Shown here in pieces: positions 15,961 to 25,191 of a stretch of DNA of 47,403 nt. The DNA is taken from positions 1 through 47,403 of the forward strand of contig CADBKO010000026.1 of the NCBI GenBank assembly GCA_902795345.1, given 5' to 3'. This DNA is from Oscillospiraceae bacterium (lineage in GTDB: Bacteria; Bacillota; Clostridia; Oscillospirales; Oscillospiraceae). The notes under the pieces were generated by a model. It was given only the letters and a program-made list of their open reading frames with translations, did no database searches and was not told where the DNA came from. The first letter of the stretch is position 1. Each line of letters begins with the position of its first letter. The position numbers and the translations under genes were made by a program.

Positions 15961-16130
15961 CCCCGTTTCTTTTAGCGGAAAAGAAACGGGGAAAAGAAAC
16001 CGCCCAAGGGAACCTATTTCGAGGCGGTTCCCTTGGGAATCCTTCCCCGACGACCAAGGGGGCTCCGCCCCCATTGGATCCCCGGCGGGGGTTTTACGAA
16101 GGACGGGGGACGGGGGTCCGCTGCGGCGGG
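15961..16130 (+). repeat. Structured dispersed repeat, family A, copy 4
   Basis: Most complete copy. Hairpin 1 pairs 15961-15973 with 15979-15991 (CCCCGTTTCTTTT/AAAAGAAACGGGG). Hairpin 2 pairs 16003-16014 with 16026-16037 (CCCAAGGGAACC/GGTTCCCTTGGG). Hairpin 3 is CCAAGGGGGC ... CCCCCATTGG at about 16054-16077. Compared with copy 3, hairpins 1 and 2 change sequence while keeping pairing. The gap 15776-15960 before it has no gene. Confidence 0.82.
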
Positions 16131-16154
16131 GACGGGGGACGAAAGACGGGGGAC

Positions 16155-16303
16155 GGCTCCCTCTTTGAGGGAGCTGGCGCGAAGCGCCTGAGGGAGTCAG
16201 CAATGGATAAGCAGCAGCTATCAGTGGTAGCGGCAGCTATGAGTTACTTTGACTCCCTCCGTCATCGCCTCGCGGCGATGCCACCTCCCTCAGAGAGGGA
16301 GGC
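16155..16303. repeat. Palindromic repeat, family C, copy 1
   Basis: About 149 bp with ends GGCTCCCTC and GAGGGAGGC, inner inverted segments CTGAGGGAGTCA and TGACTCCCTC, and terminal hairpins (CTCCCTCTTTGAGGGAG). A related copy is at 25192-25300. Looks like a non-autonomous palindromic element. Confidence 0.75.
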
Positions 16304-16349
16304 ATTTCATGCCAATGACGGGGGACGGGGGGGTTGTCCGCGTCGGCGG

Positions 16350-17762
16350 TCAGGTTTTCTTCTTTTTGAAGATGCTCTTGCGGAAGACGATCAGCTGCAT
16401 CACCGCGAAGAGCACGATCAGGATGCCCAGGGTGATCCAGCCTTTCGTGATGCTCTGGGCCGCCACGGGCAGCAGGAGCAGCATGGGGAAGCCGAACACG
16501 ATGGCCCAGGGCTGGTGGTAGACGATGTTGTCGCTGGCCTGGGTCTCGAAATTGGGGTCCATCTCCCGCAGGAGGATGACGCCGGTGCTGGCGGTGCCGG
16601 TCTGCATCCCGTAAAGGCTCAGGAATGCCTCATGGGGATAATTCGGGAAGACCCGGGGGCAGAGGAAGCGGAGATAGGCATAAGTCACCACGGCCCCGGC
16701 CACGCAGATGATGCTCAGGGGCACGATAAATTCGCTCTTGGAGAAGGCGGAGAGGTCGATGGCGGCGATGGAGGCCACCACCATCAGGTCGAACATGAAG
16801 CCGGCGATGCGGTTCTGCATGAAGACGTTGGTATACTCCCGCTTGATGACCCCCTTCTTGTGGAGGCCCCGCAGGAGGGCCTTTTCCAGGATGGCAAAAA
16901 GGGTGCCGAAAAGGAAGTTGAAGCCCCAGATCAGGGGACGGACGGTGTTGAAGCCGAAGTTGCCCAGCACGCCCGCGTCGATCACCAGATCCACCGCCTT
17001 CATGAACAGATAGGCGGCGATATAGGCGATGAACACCAGGGCCAGCTGCACGGTGAACTTGTCCATGCTCTCCGCCAGGGGGATCTCATTCTTCCCCCCC
17101 ATCTGCTCCGCGGTGACGTCGTTTTCCAGAAAACCGCTGCTCTCCCCCAGGATGCCCTTACGCCGCAGCCGGTTCAGATACAGCACGCCGCCCACGCTGG
17201 CGGAGAGGAAGCCCATGGCCGCCACCGTCAGGCCGAAGCTGGTGCCCCCCTCGAAGCCATAGAGGGCCTCATAGTTATGGCCCCAGTTGTAGGCCTGGCC
17301 GGGGCCCTGCCCGTAGCCCATGGGCAGCAGCAGGCCGGAGGCCCAGAAGGAGCGGAGGAGATAATAGCAGATCAGGGAGATAACGAGGCCCGTCACCGCC
17401 TGGATCAGATAGCCGGAGACCACGGTGACGCCGGAATCGAAGGCGCCGGAGCGGCTGCGCTTGTCCTGCTTCTTCTCGATGTTCCGCAGGGCCATGGCCA
17501 CGAAGCCCAGGCCCAGGCCGTGGTAGGTGAGCATTTCCAGGGTCAAAGTGGGGATCATGGGCTTGCCGCTGAACTCCTTATAGATCACGCTCACGATCAG
17601 GAGGAGGATGCCCCCCAGGACGGAGGAGGGGATCATCAGCTTCCTTAGGGGCTTTATGGTATTGCGCAGGGTGTTCGCCAGGATCATGGCGGCGAAGAGA
17701 TAGAACATGGTGACGACGAACGCCCATACCTCGTGGTTCCAGAAATTGATGCCGGTAGTCAT
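16350..17762 (-). CDS. GltS-type sodium/glutamate symporter family protein
   Basis: A 470-residue integral membrane transporter of the ESS (sodium:glutamate symporter) family. It has about ten hydrophobic helices in two halves, each with a glycine-rich loop: MGYGQGPGQAYNWG in the first and SLYGMQTGTASTGVILLRE in the second, as in GltS inverted repeats. ATG at 17762 has GAGGA upstream and lies 34 nt after the glycoside hydrolase, so it is the last gene of the operon starting at 25006. Divergent members transport other anions, so glutamate is likely but not certain. Confidence 0.85.
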   Translation of the reverse strand: MTTGINFWNHEVWAFVVTMFYLFAAMILANTLRNTIKPLRKLMIPSSVLGGILLLIVSVIYKEFSGKPMIPTLTLEMLTYHGLGLGFVAMALRNIEKKQDKRSRSGAFDSGVTVVSGYLIQAVTGLVISLICYYLLRSFWASGLLLPMGYGQGPGQAYNWGHNYEALYGFEGGTSFGLTVAAMGFLSASVGGVLYLNRLRRKGILGESSGFLENDVTAEQMGGKNEIPLAESMDKFTVQLALVFIAYIAAYLFMKAVDLVIDAGVLGNFGFNTVRPLIWGFNFLFGTLFAILEKALLRGLHKKGVIKREYTNVFMQNRIAGFMFDLMVVASIAAIDLSAFSKSEFIVPLSIICVAGAVVTYAYLRFLCPRVFPNYPHEAFLSLYGMQTGTASTGVILLREMDPNFETQASDNIVYHQPWAIVFGFPMLLLLPVAAQSITKGWITLGILIVLFAVMQLIVFRKSIFKKKKT

Positions 17763-17796
17763 ACTGCTTCCTCTTTCTTATGTATGCAAACTTCCT

Positions 17797-20190
17797 TTAT
17801 TCCACGGTGAAGCGCACTTCCCGCTCCGGGCCGAAGCCCCGGATGCGCAGCACGCCCTCGCCCTTAGCCCCGGTGGTGCGGACCCAGACGCCTGCCGCGC
17901 CGCCCCGGAGGGGGATGCAGGCGGGCCCGATGAGCGCAACGGCCCCTTCCGCCTCCAGGCACAGGGCGTCCCCGGCATAGGGCAGGCCGTTCCCGTTCTG
18001 GTCCACGGCCCGGATGCGGACCTCGGCGGCATCCCACATGCCCTCCTCCCGGAGGGTGGTCCTGTCCGCCAGAAGCTGCAGGGATACGCTGTGCACCGGC
18101 TCCTTCGTGACAACCGCCGTCACCAGGCCCTTCTTCATGGCCTCGAAGCGGTAGGCAGGCCCGCCGGAGATGAGGCTGTAATACCGGTTCTTCAGCTCGT
18201 TTGCCCGCTCGGGGGTGACGCCGTATTTCCTTTTCAGGGTGCGCAGGAGGACGGAAGTATCCTCTCCCCTGCGCTGGGCGGCCCACAATAGGTGCAGGGC
18301 TCCCGCCGCCTCGCTCTTCAGCTTTTCCTTCTCCATCAGCTCCGGCCCGGCGAAATCGTCGATGCGCACGGGGGGATGGGGCAGATGGGGGAATCTCTCC
18401 TTATCCGGGAAGAACTCCCGCAGGAAAACCCCGTTGCGGAACAGGCGGACGCTGTCGGCATTGGTGAAGGCCCAGACTTCGCTGAGCTCGGAGGCTGGCC
18501 ACTCCCCCTTGTCCAGGCTGCCGGAGATCTCCAGCACGGGCCGCAGGTCCTGCTGGGAGGCATAGACCGCCGCGGCCAGCTTGGGATTGCGGAACATATC
18601 CATGACCCCGTGGTAGCAGATGCGGTCCCCGGAGCCGAAATTCTGGTGGGTATTGTAGTCGAAGGCGCACCAGCCGATGCAGCCGGAGACGCCCTCCAGG
18701 GAATACATGGCGTCCAGCACCGCCGCGTGGCGCAGGGCATGGGCCAGGCGGTGCGCTTCGTCGTCGAAGGGCTTTGTAGGGAACATGTGGCCGTTGTACT
18801 CCGTCACCAGATAGGGGGCGCGGAGGTCGTCCACCACCTGGCTCTTTTCCGCCAGGCCCTGGTTATCCCCCCGGTGGATGAAATCATTATAGGTATACAC
18901 GTCCTCCAGCAGATGGCTGTGGCGGATGCAGCGGACGCCCCCGGTCTGCCGGGAGGGGTCCAGCGCATGGGCCCGCTCATTGGTGCGCCGGTAGAAGGCG
19001 TCGTCGTCCGGGGACTCGTTGATGCGCACGCCCCAGAGGATCACGCTGGGATGGCTGCGGTCCTGCCACACCATATCGTCCACGTTCCGCACGGCCTGCT
19101 CCTTCCAGTCCTCCCCGCCGATATGCTGCCAGCCGGGGATCTCCGTGAAGACCAGAAGGCCCAGTTCGTCGCAGCGGTCCAGGAAGGCCTGGGACTGGGG
19201 ATAGTGGGAGGTGCGCACCACATTCAGGCCCAGCTCCTGCCGCAGGATCTCCGCGTCCCGCTTCTGCACTTTGTCGGGCATGGCGTAGCCCACATAGGGA
19301 TAGGACTGATGCCGGTCCAGGCCCCGGAGGGTCAGCTTTTCCCCATTGAGGAAGAAGCCCTCCGCACGGAATTCCGCATCCCGGAAGCCGAAGCGCACGC
19401 TGCGCTCGTCCAGCTCCTCTCCCGCAGCGTCCAGCAGCACCGCCGTCAGGGTATAGAGGTTCGGCTCCTCCGTGCTCCAGCGCTTCGCGCCGGGGCAGTC
19501 CAGGCGCAGGCTGCGGCTGCGGCACTCCCCCTTCCCCACGGGCAGGCCCGCGGGCAGGGGCAGGGTATTTTCGGAGGATTCGGGCAGCTTCTGCTTGACC
19601 TCCCGCAGGACATTCCCCTCCCCGTCGGTGACGCGCAGGAGCACGTCCGTCCCCGCGCCCGCCTCCGCCAGGACCGCATAAGCGGTCTCGCCGTGGGTGT
19701 GGACAAAGAGATCCGCCAGGAAGCTGGGGCCGGTGAGGGTCAGGCGGCAGCCCCGGTAGATGCCCTGATAGGTGAGATAGTCGATCTCGTTGCCGAAGGG
19801 GGGCTGGTCCAGGCTCTCCCGGGAATCCAGCTCCAGGGCCAGGAGATTCTCCCCTTCCCGGGCGTATTTCGTGAGCTCCGCCGTGAAGCCGGTGTAGCCG
19901 CAGCGGTGGGTCAGCAGGGTCTCCCCGTTGAAGAGGAGGCGGCTGCGCTGGGCCGCCCCGTCGAAATGGACAAAAAGGCGGCGGCCCCCATCCAGAGGCG
20001 GCAGGGGCAGCTTTTTCCGATAGCCGGACAGATACTGATAATCCAGCTCCTCCGAGTAGTTATAGGGCAGAAGGGTGCCGGTATGGGGCAGGCGCACGCT
20101 CTCCGTCTCCGCCTCCCCGCCCAGGAAGAAGGCTTCCGCGGGCTCTCTGGCAAATTCCCAGCCGTCGTTGAGAGGTATGCTCCGGGTCAT
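17797..20190 (-). CDS. Glycoside hydrolase family 2 protein
   Basis: A 797-residue family 2 glycosidase (beta-galactosidase/beta-glucuronidase type) without a signal peptide, so cytoplasmic. Order: N-terminal sugar-binding jelly-roll domain (about 1-180), immunoglobulin-like domain (about 180-275), TIM barrel (about 276-560), then C-terminal accessory domains. The predicted acid/base is E392 in WGVRINESPDD and the nucleophile E464 in YLVTEYNG. RTSHYP and FTEIPGWQ are family barrel motifs. It starts 4 nt after the upstream gene with GGGGAG as its ribosome site. Substrate cannot be fixed from sequence alone. Confidence 0.93.
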   Translation of the reverse strand: MTRSIPLNDGWEFAREPAEAFFLGGEAETESVRLPHTGTLLPYNYSEELDYQYLSGYRKKLPLPPLDGGRRLFVHFDGAAQRSRLLFNGETLLTHRCGYTGFTAELTKYAREGENLLALELDSRESLDQPPFGNEIDYLTYQGIYRGCRLTLTGPSFLADLFVHTHGETAYAVLAEAGAGTDVLLRVTDGEGNVLREVKQKLPESSENTLPLPAGLPVGKGECRSRSLRLDCPGAKRWSTEEPNLYTLTAVLLDAAGEELDERSVRFGFRDAEFRAEGFFLNGEKLTLRGLDRHQSYPYVGYAMPDKVQKRDAEILRQELGLNVVRTSHYPQSQAFLDRCDELGLLVFTEIPGWQHIGGEDWKEQAVRNVDDMVWQDRSHPSVILWGVRINESPDDDAFYRRTNERAHALDPSRQTGGVRCIRHSHLLEDVYTYNDFIHRGDNQGLAEKSQVVDDLRAPYLVTEYNGHMFPTKPFDDEAHRLAHALRHAAVLDAMYSLEGVSGCIGWCAFDYNTHQNFGSGDRICYHGVMDMFRNPKLAAAVYASQQDLRPVLEISGSLDKGEWPASELSEVWAFTNADSVRLFRNGVFLREFFPDKERFPHLPHPPVRIDDFAGPELMEKEKLKSEAAGALHLLWAAQRRGEDTSVLLRTLKRKYGVTPERANELKNRYYSLISGGPAYRFEAMKKGLVTAVVTKEPVHSVSLQLLADRTTLREEGMWDAAEVRIRAVDQNGNGLPYAGDALCLEAEGAVALIGPACIPLRGGAAGVWVRTTGAKGEGVLRIRGFGPEREVRFTVE

Positions 20191-20194
20191 GTTT

Positions 20195-21313
20195 TCATCT
20201 CCCCGCAGTCACTTCCGTGACCGCTTCCAAAGTATAGTGATCCCTTTCCAGCAGGTAAAGGAGGTATTCCGTTTCCGCAAAGCTCCCCTCCAGGAGCAGG
20301 TCGCAGCCCGTTTCCGGCTGCGCAGCCTCCAGCGCCGCGGCGCAGGCCCAGGGTTCCGCCAGGCTTTCCCTTGCCGGGAACCAGCGCAGGTCCGGGCCAG
20401 GCGGCGCCTCCCCCTCCTCCGTGACGGCGGCGCCCAGGAAGGAGGCGGTCATGGCCACATCCCGCAGGGCCCGGGAAAACTCGGCGTATTCCGCCTCCGG
20501 GTCCTCCCCCGCCAGGAAGCCGAGGGCGCTGCCGCTGCCCAGGATGCGCCGGGCCAGGTCCGGCCGGGCATAGAGCTGAGCCGCCGTGGCGAAGAAGCAG
20601 GCAGGCTTCCCCTCCAGCGCTTCCAGGATGGCGGCGCTCTGCTCCCCCAGGCCCAGGAAGCAGAGGCGGACCGATACATCGCTCCGGTCCACGCCGGGCT
20701 CCGGCGTCGCCGTAGGCGTGGGCGTGACCGTTGCCGGGACCGTGGGGACGGGCGAGCTGGTGGGGATGGGGGTCTGGCTCTGCCCCTCCTGGGTCCCCAG
20801 GTACTGGTTCAGCCTCGTTTCCAGCAGGGCGGAAGCGGCGCTGAGGAAGTCCTCGTCGGAGAGGACGTCCCCCGTGGTGATGCGCACGATATGCCATTTG
20901 TCCCGCCGGAGATAGGAATAGCCCATGCCGAAATAATCCGCCACGAAATAGGCGGGCACATAGGCCGTTTCGTTCAGATACAGGGCCGCATAGCGATAGA
21001 TGTTCTCATCCCGGTCATGGCTGTTGCCGGCGCTCATGTCGAAATAGAGCTCCCGCTCCCCGTCGGAAATAAGCACCGTCTGCCCTTCCCGGGAATAATA
21101 GGCCCAGGTATTCAGCGAGCGGGAGTTGAAGACGCTGCAGGGCACATAGATCATGCTGTTGTGGGTCACGGGCATGGTCTCCGCCGAAAGCTCCAGCAGG
21201 GTATTGTTCACGGCGGTGAAATAGACCACGTCCTCCGCCAGGACGGAGGGGATCGTCAGCCCAAGGCACAGCGCCGCCAGAAGGCAGAAGGCTGCCCAGC
21301 GTTTTTTGCTCAT
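20195..21313 (-). CDS. Secreted stalk-domain protein with degenerate deacetylase-like domain
   Basis: A 372-residue exported protein. Signal peptide 1-26. Residues 27-150 resemble the copper amine oxidase N-terminal (stalk) domain, a wall-associated module in Clostridia. A Pro/Thr linker spans about 178-206. Residues 213-372 follow the pattern of NodB-type polysaccharide deacetylases (AAILEALEGKPACFFATAAQL, then LARRILGSGSALGFLAG), but the catalytic TFDDG and HSxxH metal motifs are absent (LCFLGLGE and FLAGED instead). I infer a non-catalytic, carbohydrate-binding or structural remnant. AAAGGAGGGG precedes ATG 21313. It sits between the ABC exporter and the glycosidase. Confidence 0.72.
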   Translation of the reverse strand: MSKKRWAAFCLLAALCLGLTIPSVLAEDVVYFTAVNNTLLELSAETMPVTHNSMIYVPCSVFNSRSLNTWAYYSREGQTVLISDGERELYFDMSAGNSHDRDENIYRYAALYLNETAYVPAYFVADYFGMGYSYLRRDKWHIVRITTGDVLSDEDFLSAASALLETRLNQYLGTQEGQSQTPIPTSSPVPTVPATVTPTPTATPEPGVDRSDVSVRLCFLGLGEQSAAILEALEGKPACFFATAAQLYARPDLARRILGSGSALGFLAGEDPEAEYAEFSRALRDVAMTASFLGAAVTEEGEAPPGPDLRWFPARESLAEPWACAAALEAAQPETGCDLLLEGSFAETEYLLYLLERDHYTLEAVTEVTAGR

Positions 21314-21362
21314 GATCCCACCCCTCCTTTATGTATGGACGGCCCCGGTGAGGGGCCTGAAA

Positions 21363-23198
21363 TCATCCTTTGTTCAGCTCCTCCACGGACTGGTCCAGCT
21401 TTTCCCGGCGGAACTGGTTCTGATACAGCTCCCAATAGCGGCCCTTTTTCGCCATCAGCTCCTGATGGCTGCCCTGCTCCAGCACCTTGCCGCCGTCGAT
21501 GACCAGGATGCGGTCCGCGTTGCGGACGGTGCTGAGCCGGTGGGCGATGATGAAGCTGGTCCTTCCCCGCAGCAGCTTGTCCGCGGCGGCCTGGATGCGC
21601 TGCTCCGTCTCGGTGTCGATGGAGCTGGTGGCCTCGTCCAGCACGAAGATGGCCGGGTCCGCCAGGATGGCCCGGGCGAAGGAGATGAGCTGCTTCTGCC
21701 CGGTGGACATATTGCTGCCCCCCTCGCCGGCGTCGGTATCGTAGCCCTTTTCCAGCTTTTGGATGAATTCGTCGGCCCCCACGAGCCTGGCGGCCTCCCG
21801 GACCTCCTCGTCGGTGGCTTCCAGCCGCCCGTAACGGATATTCTCCAGGATGCTGCCGGAGAAGAGATGGGGGGTCTGCAGGACATAGCCCAGGTTACTT
21901 TGGAGCCAGATCTGGCTCCGCTCCCGGTAATCCACGCCGTCTATGTATATGGCGCCCTCCTTGGGCTCGTAGAAGCGGCAGGCCAGGTTCACGATGGTGG
22001 ATTTGCCGCCGCCGGTCTCCCCCACCAGGGCGATGTTCTCCCCCGCCTTCACATGCAGGTCGAAATCGGTGAGCACCGGTTCCCCCTCCTGATACCAGAA
22101 GGAAACGTGGTCGAAATCCACGTCGCCCCGGATGGGCTCCCAGTTCTCCTTTTTGGGCTGGAAGAAATCGCCGTATTTCGCCACGGCCTCGGGCTTGTCC
22201 TCGATCTCGCTGACGCTCACCAGCACGTCCGCCACCCGCTCCGCCGCCGCCTGGCAGGACTGGAACTCGGCGAAGATGCCGGCAAAGTTGCGGATGGGCT
22301 CAAACATCATGTTGCCGATATTCAGGAAGAAATTCAGGGTGCCGATGGTGAGGACCCCATGCTGCACGTCATGTCCGCCGGCGATGAGGACCAGGCCGGA
22401 GACCAGGCTGATGACCAGGCTGGCCAGGGGCATGTAGATGGCGGAAATGGTGGCAGAGCGCATGGAGGCCTTATACATATCCCGGGTCTGGACGCGGAAT
22501 TCCTCGTTGTTCAGCTCTTCCCGGTCCAGGGTCTTGCTGGTCTGGGCCCCCATGATCCCCTCGTTGACGGAGGCGGTGATCATGCTGTTGAGCCGCCGGG
22601 TCTTCCGCTGGTATTTGAGGATCTTCTTCTGGAACCAGACGGAGAGGACCGCCACGACGGGCACGGCGACGATGGTGATGAGGGCCAGCTTGAGATTCAC
22701 CAGGAACATGGCCAGGAGGCTGGCCACCACCGCCATGGCGCCCCAGCCCAGGTCGATGCAGGTCCAGGAGATCATTTCGGTGATGCGCCCGATGTCCCCC
22801 GTCAGGCGGGAGATCAGGTGGCCGGTGCTGGTCTTGTCGAAATAGCTGAAGCTCATGCTCTGGAGCCGGGTATAGGCCGCCTTGCGCACATCGGCGGTGA
22901 GGTTGGCCTCCAGCCGGCCCGCGGCCCGGCAGTAGATCAGGGTCAGGGCCGCCATGAGGAGCTGCAGCCCCAGGGCGCAGAAGGCGAAAAGGCCCAGGTG
23001 CTCCCGGCTGCCGGGGATCATGAACCCGTCGATGGCCCAGCGGGACATGAAGGACATGGCCGTGTCGATGATGCCGGCCAGCATGCCGCCGCCCATAATG
23101 ACGATAAAGGACCTGCGCCGGTTGGCAGCGAAGGAGAGGATGGTGCGCCAGGTCTTGGGATTGATCTTCTGGCCTTCGTAATTGGTATCCTCATTCAT
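21363..23198 (-). CDS. ABC exporter half-transporter, catalytic-site subunit
   Basis: A 611-residue half-transporter: six-helix membrane domain (about 1-330) plus one nucleotide-binding domain. Walker A is GETGGGKST, Walker B FVLDEATSSID with the catalytic glutamate, and H-loop IIAHRLS. The signature is MSTGQKQ instead of LSGGQ. In heterodimeric exporters of the TM287/288, BmrCD and LmrCD type this pattern marks the subunit that supplies the working Walker site and the defective signature. It overlaps the partner gene by 4 nt. Likely exports a drug, lipid or peptide; substrate unknown. Confidence 0.92.
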   Translation of the reverse strand: MNEDTNYEGQKINPKTWRTILSFAANRRRSFIVIMGGGMLAGIIDTAMSFMSRWAIDGFMIPGSREHLGLFAFCALGLQLLMAALTLIYCRAAGRLEANLTADVRKAAYTRLQSMSFSYFDKTSTGHLISRLTGDIGRITEMISWTCIDLGWGAMAVVASLLAMFLVNLKLALITIVAVPVVAVLSVWFQKKILKYQRKTRRLNSMITASVNEGIMGAQTSKTLDREELNNEEFRVQTRDMYKASMRSATISAIYMPLASLVISLVSGLVLIAGGHDVQHGVLTIGTLNFFLNIGNMMFEPIRNFAGIFAEFQSCQAAAERVADVLVSVSEIEDKPEAVAKYGDFFQPKKENWEPIRGDVDFDHVSFWYQEGEPVLTDFDLHVKAGENIALVGETGGGKSTIVNLACRFYEPKEGAIYIDGVDYRERSQIWLQSNLGYVLQTPHLFSGSILENIRYGRLEATDEEVREAARLVGADEFIQKLEKGYDTDAGEGGSNMSTGQKQLISFARAILADPAIFVLDEATSSIDTETEQRIQAAADKLLRGRTSFIIAHRLSTVRNADRILVIDGGKVLEQGSHQELMAKKGRYWELYQNQFRREKLDQSVEELNKG

Positions 23199-25006
23199 GC
23201 GCCCTCACCCCCTTCCACAGCCGCGCTCTGGATATCGTAGGTGCGGCGGTAGATGCCGCCGGGGATGGCCATGAGCTCCTCATGGGTGCCCTCCTCCGCC
23301 ACGCGCCCGCCCTTCAGCACGAAGATGCGGTCCGCCTCCATGAGGGTGGTGACCCGGTGGGAGATGATGATGGTGGTGACGCCCTGCCGCCGGGCGCGAA
23401 GGGCCTGGCGGATGGCGGCGTCGGTCCGCGTGTCCACGGCGGAGAGGGAATCGTCGAAAATGAGTATGTCGCTCTCGCCGGTGAGGGCCCGGGCGATGGC
23501 GACCCGCTGCTTCTGGCCGCCGGAGAGGGTGACGCCCCGCTCCCCCACCACGGTATCGTAGCCTTCCTCAAATTCCATGATGTCGTCGTGGACGCAGGCG
23601 TCCCTGGCGGCGGCCTCCGCCACAGCCCGGGAGGGTTCCTTGTCCTTGATGCCGATGTTCTGCAGGATGGTGCGGGAATAGAGGAAGGGCTCCTGGAGCA
23701 CGATGCCGATGCTTCTGCGCAGCCAGGTCTTGCGGATACGGCGGATGTCCTCGCCGCCCACGGTGATGCTGCCGGAATCGATGTCATAGAGCCGCTGCAA
23801 GAGCAGGGTCAGGGTGCTCTTTCCGGAGCCGGTGCCCCCCAGGATGGCCACGGTGCTGCCCCCGGGGATATGCATATTCAGATGGTCCAGGACGGGGTTG
23901 GCGCCATAGGCGAAGCACACATCCCGGAAGTCGATGTCCCCCCGGAGGGCGGGGGTGTCCCCCTCCTCCAGGCCCTCTTCCTCCTTCGCCTGAAAGATCT
24001 CCTCCAGACGGCCTGCGGCCACCAGGGTGCGGCTCAGCTGGCTCAGCACCCGGCCGAAGCCCCGGATGGGCCAGAAGAAGGTATAGACATAGCTGAGGAA
24101 GACGGTGAACTGGCCGATGGTCAGCTGCCCCTTCAGGGCCAGGAGGATGCCCACCACCAGCACCGCCGCGAACTCGATGCCGCACAGGAGGTCCAGGGTG
24201 GCCCACAGGGCGGCGAAGGTGCTGTTGACCTTCAGCAGCTTGTCCCGGTTATCGTCGTTGGCTTTATTGAACTTGTCCAGCTCGAAGCGGGAGCGGCCGA
24301 AGGCCCGCACCACCCGGATGCCGGTGACGTTCTCCTGGAGGACGGTGAACAGGCGGCCTTCCGCCGCCTCCTGCTCCTCCAGCTGCCGGTTGATGCGCAC
24401 ATGGAACAGGACGCTCACCAGCGCCACGGGGATCACCATGCCGATGGTGAGGAAGGCAAGGCCGCTGTTGATGGTGAACATGACTGCGGCTCCCACCAGC
24501 ACCATGAGGACGGTGCGCACCAGCTCCAGCAGGACGCCGGAATTGAAACGGCGGATCGTATCCACGTCGGTGGTGGCGCGCTGGATCACATCGCCGGTCT
24601 GGCTGTCGGCATGCCAGCGGTAGGGCAGGCGCTGGATATGGGCAAAGAGCCTGTCCCGCAGGACGCGGACGCTGCCCTCCCCCGCCCGGGTGTTGAGCCG
24701 GGTGCGTGCAAAGCGCACCACGCCGGAAAGCGCCGTCATGCCCAGCATGGCGGCGGCCATGATCCAAAGATTTGCCCGGATGACCTCCACCCCACCCACC
24801 ATGGGCACGAACCAGCGGAAATACCAGGCCACGTTCACGGGTTTCGTATCCAGCACGGAGTCTATGGTGATGCTCAGCACCAGGGGGGAAATGAAGCCGA
24901 CGACCAGCTCCGCGAACATCAGCACAAAACTCAGGATGATGGGGATCCGGAATCCTTTTGTGTAGCGCAGGAGCGCCTTCAGACGCCCCTGCTTGCGGGG
25001 TTCCAT
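23195..25006 (-). CDS. ABC exporter half-transporter, degenerate-site subunit
   Basis: The partner of 21363-23198, 603 residues. N-terminal membrane domain, then Walker A GGTGSGKST, canonical signature LSGGQKQR, and Walker B ILIFDDSLSAVD, where Asp replaces the catalytic Glu. It thus complements the partner's altered signature, leaving one competent and one degenerate ATP site per dimer. I choose ATG 25006 with GAGGTG 7 nt upstream; the longer frame starts at a TTG 15 nt earlier. It is the first gene of an operon with promoter 25094-25122. Confidence 0.92.
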   Translation of the reverse strand: MEPRKQGRLKALLRYTKGFRIPIILSFVLMFAELVVGFISPLVLSITIDSVLDTKPVNVAWYFRWFVPMVGGVEVIRANLWIMAAAMLGMTALSGVVRFARTRLNTRAGEGSVRVLRDRLFAHIQRLPYRWHADSQTGDVIQRATTDVDTIRRFNSGVLLELVRTVLMVLVGAAVMFTINSGLAFLTIGMVIPVALVSVLFHVRINRQLEEQEAAEGRLFTVLQENVTGIRVVRAFGRSRFELDKFNKANDDNRDKLLKVNSTFAALWATLDLLCGIEFAAVLVVGILLALKGQLTIGQFTVFLSYVYTFFWPIRGFGRVLSQLSRTLVAAGRLEEIFQAKEEEGLEEGDTPALRGDIDFRDVCFAYGANPVLDHLNMHIPGGSTVAILGGTGSGKSTLTLLLQRLYDIDSGSITVGGEDIRRIRKTWLRRSIGIVLQEPFLYSRTILQNIGIKDKEPSRAVAEAAARDACVHDDIMEFEEGYDTVVGERGVTLSGGQKQRVAIARALTGESDILIFDDSLSAVDTRTDAAIRQALRARRQGVTTIIISHRVTTLMEADRIFVLKGGRVAEEGTHEELMAIPGGIYRRTYDIQSAAVEGGEGA

Positions 25007-25093
25007 AGGGATACACCTCAATTCTTGTTCGGTTTCGGCGCCGGAGGACGGTTCTCCCTCGCCGCAAACGCAAACACGGACGGATTGTATCTG

Positions 25094-25122
25094 ATTATAC
25101 TCAAGATTTCAGCATATTGCAA
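25094..25122 (-). promoter_or_regulatory. Promoter of the ABC exporter-glycosidase operon
   Basis: TTGCAA (25122-25117), 17-bp spacer, TATAAT (25099-25094) on the minus strand, about 90 bp before the first start codon. Confidence 0.8.
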
Positions 25123-25137
25123 GAGCGGCCTGGGCGC

Positions 25138-25186
25138 AAAAAGGGCGTGCCGCAAAATGCATTTTCCGACATTCTGCGGCACGCCC
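25138..25186 (-). terminator. Terminator after the first YD-repeat gene
   Basis: On the minus strand GGGCGTGCCGCA (25186-25175) pairs with TGCGGCACGCCC (25154-25143), 20-nt loop, followed by UUUUU. It closes transcription of 25307-27340 just before the exporter promoter. Confidence 0.82.
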
Positions 25187-25191
25187 GGGTA

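Noticed and set aside
15747..17648. A 633-codon plus-strand frame over the repeats and the GltS-type gene
   Set aside because: Runs through a promoter, palindromic repeats and antisense of a clear transporter.
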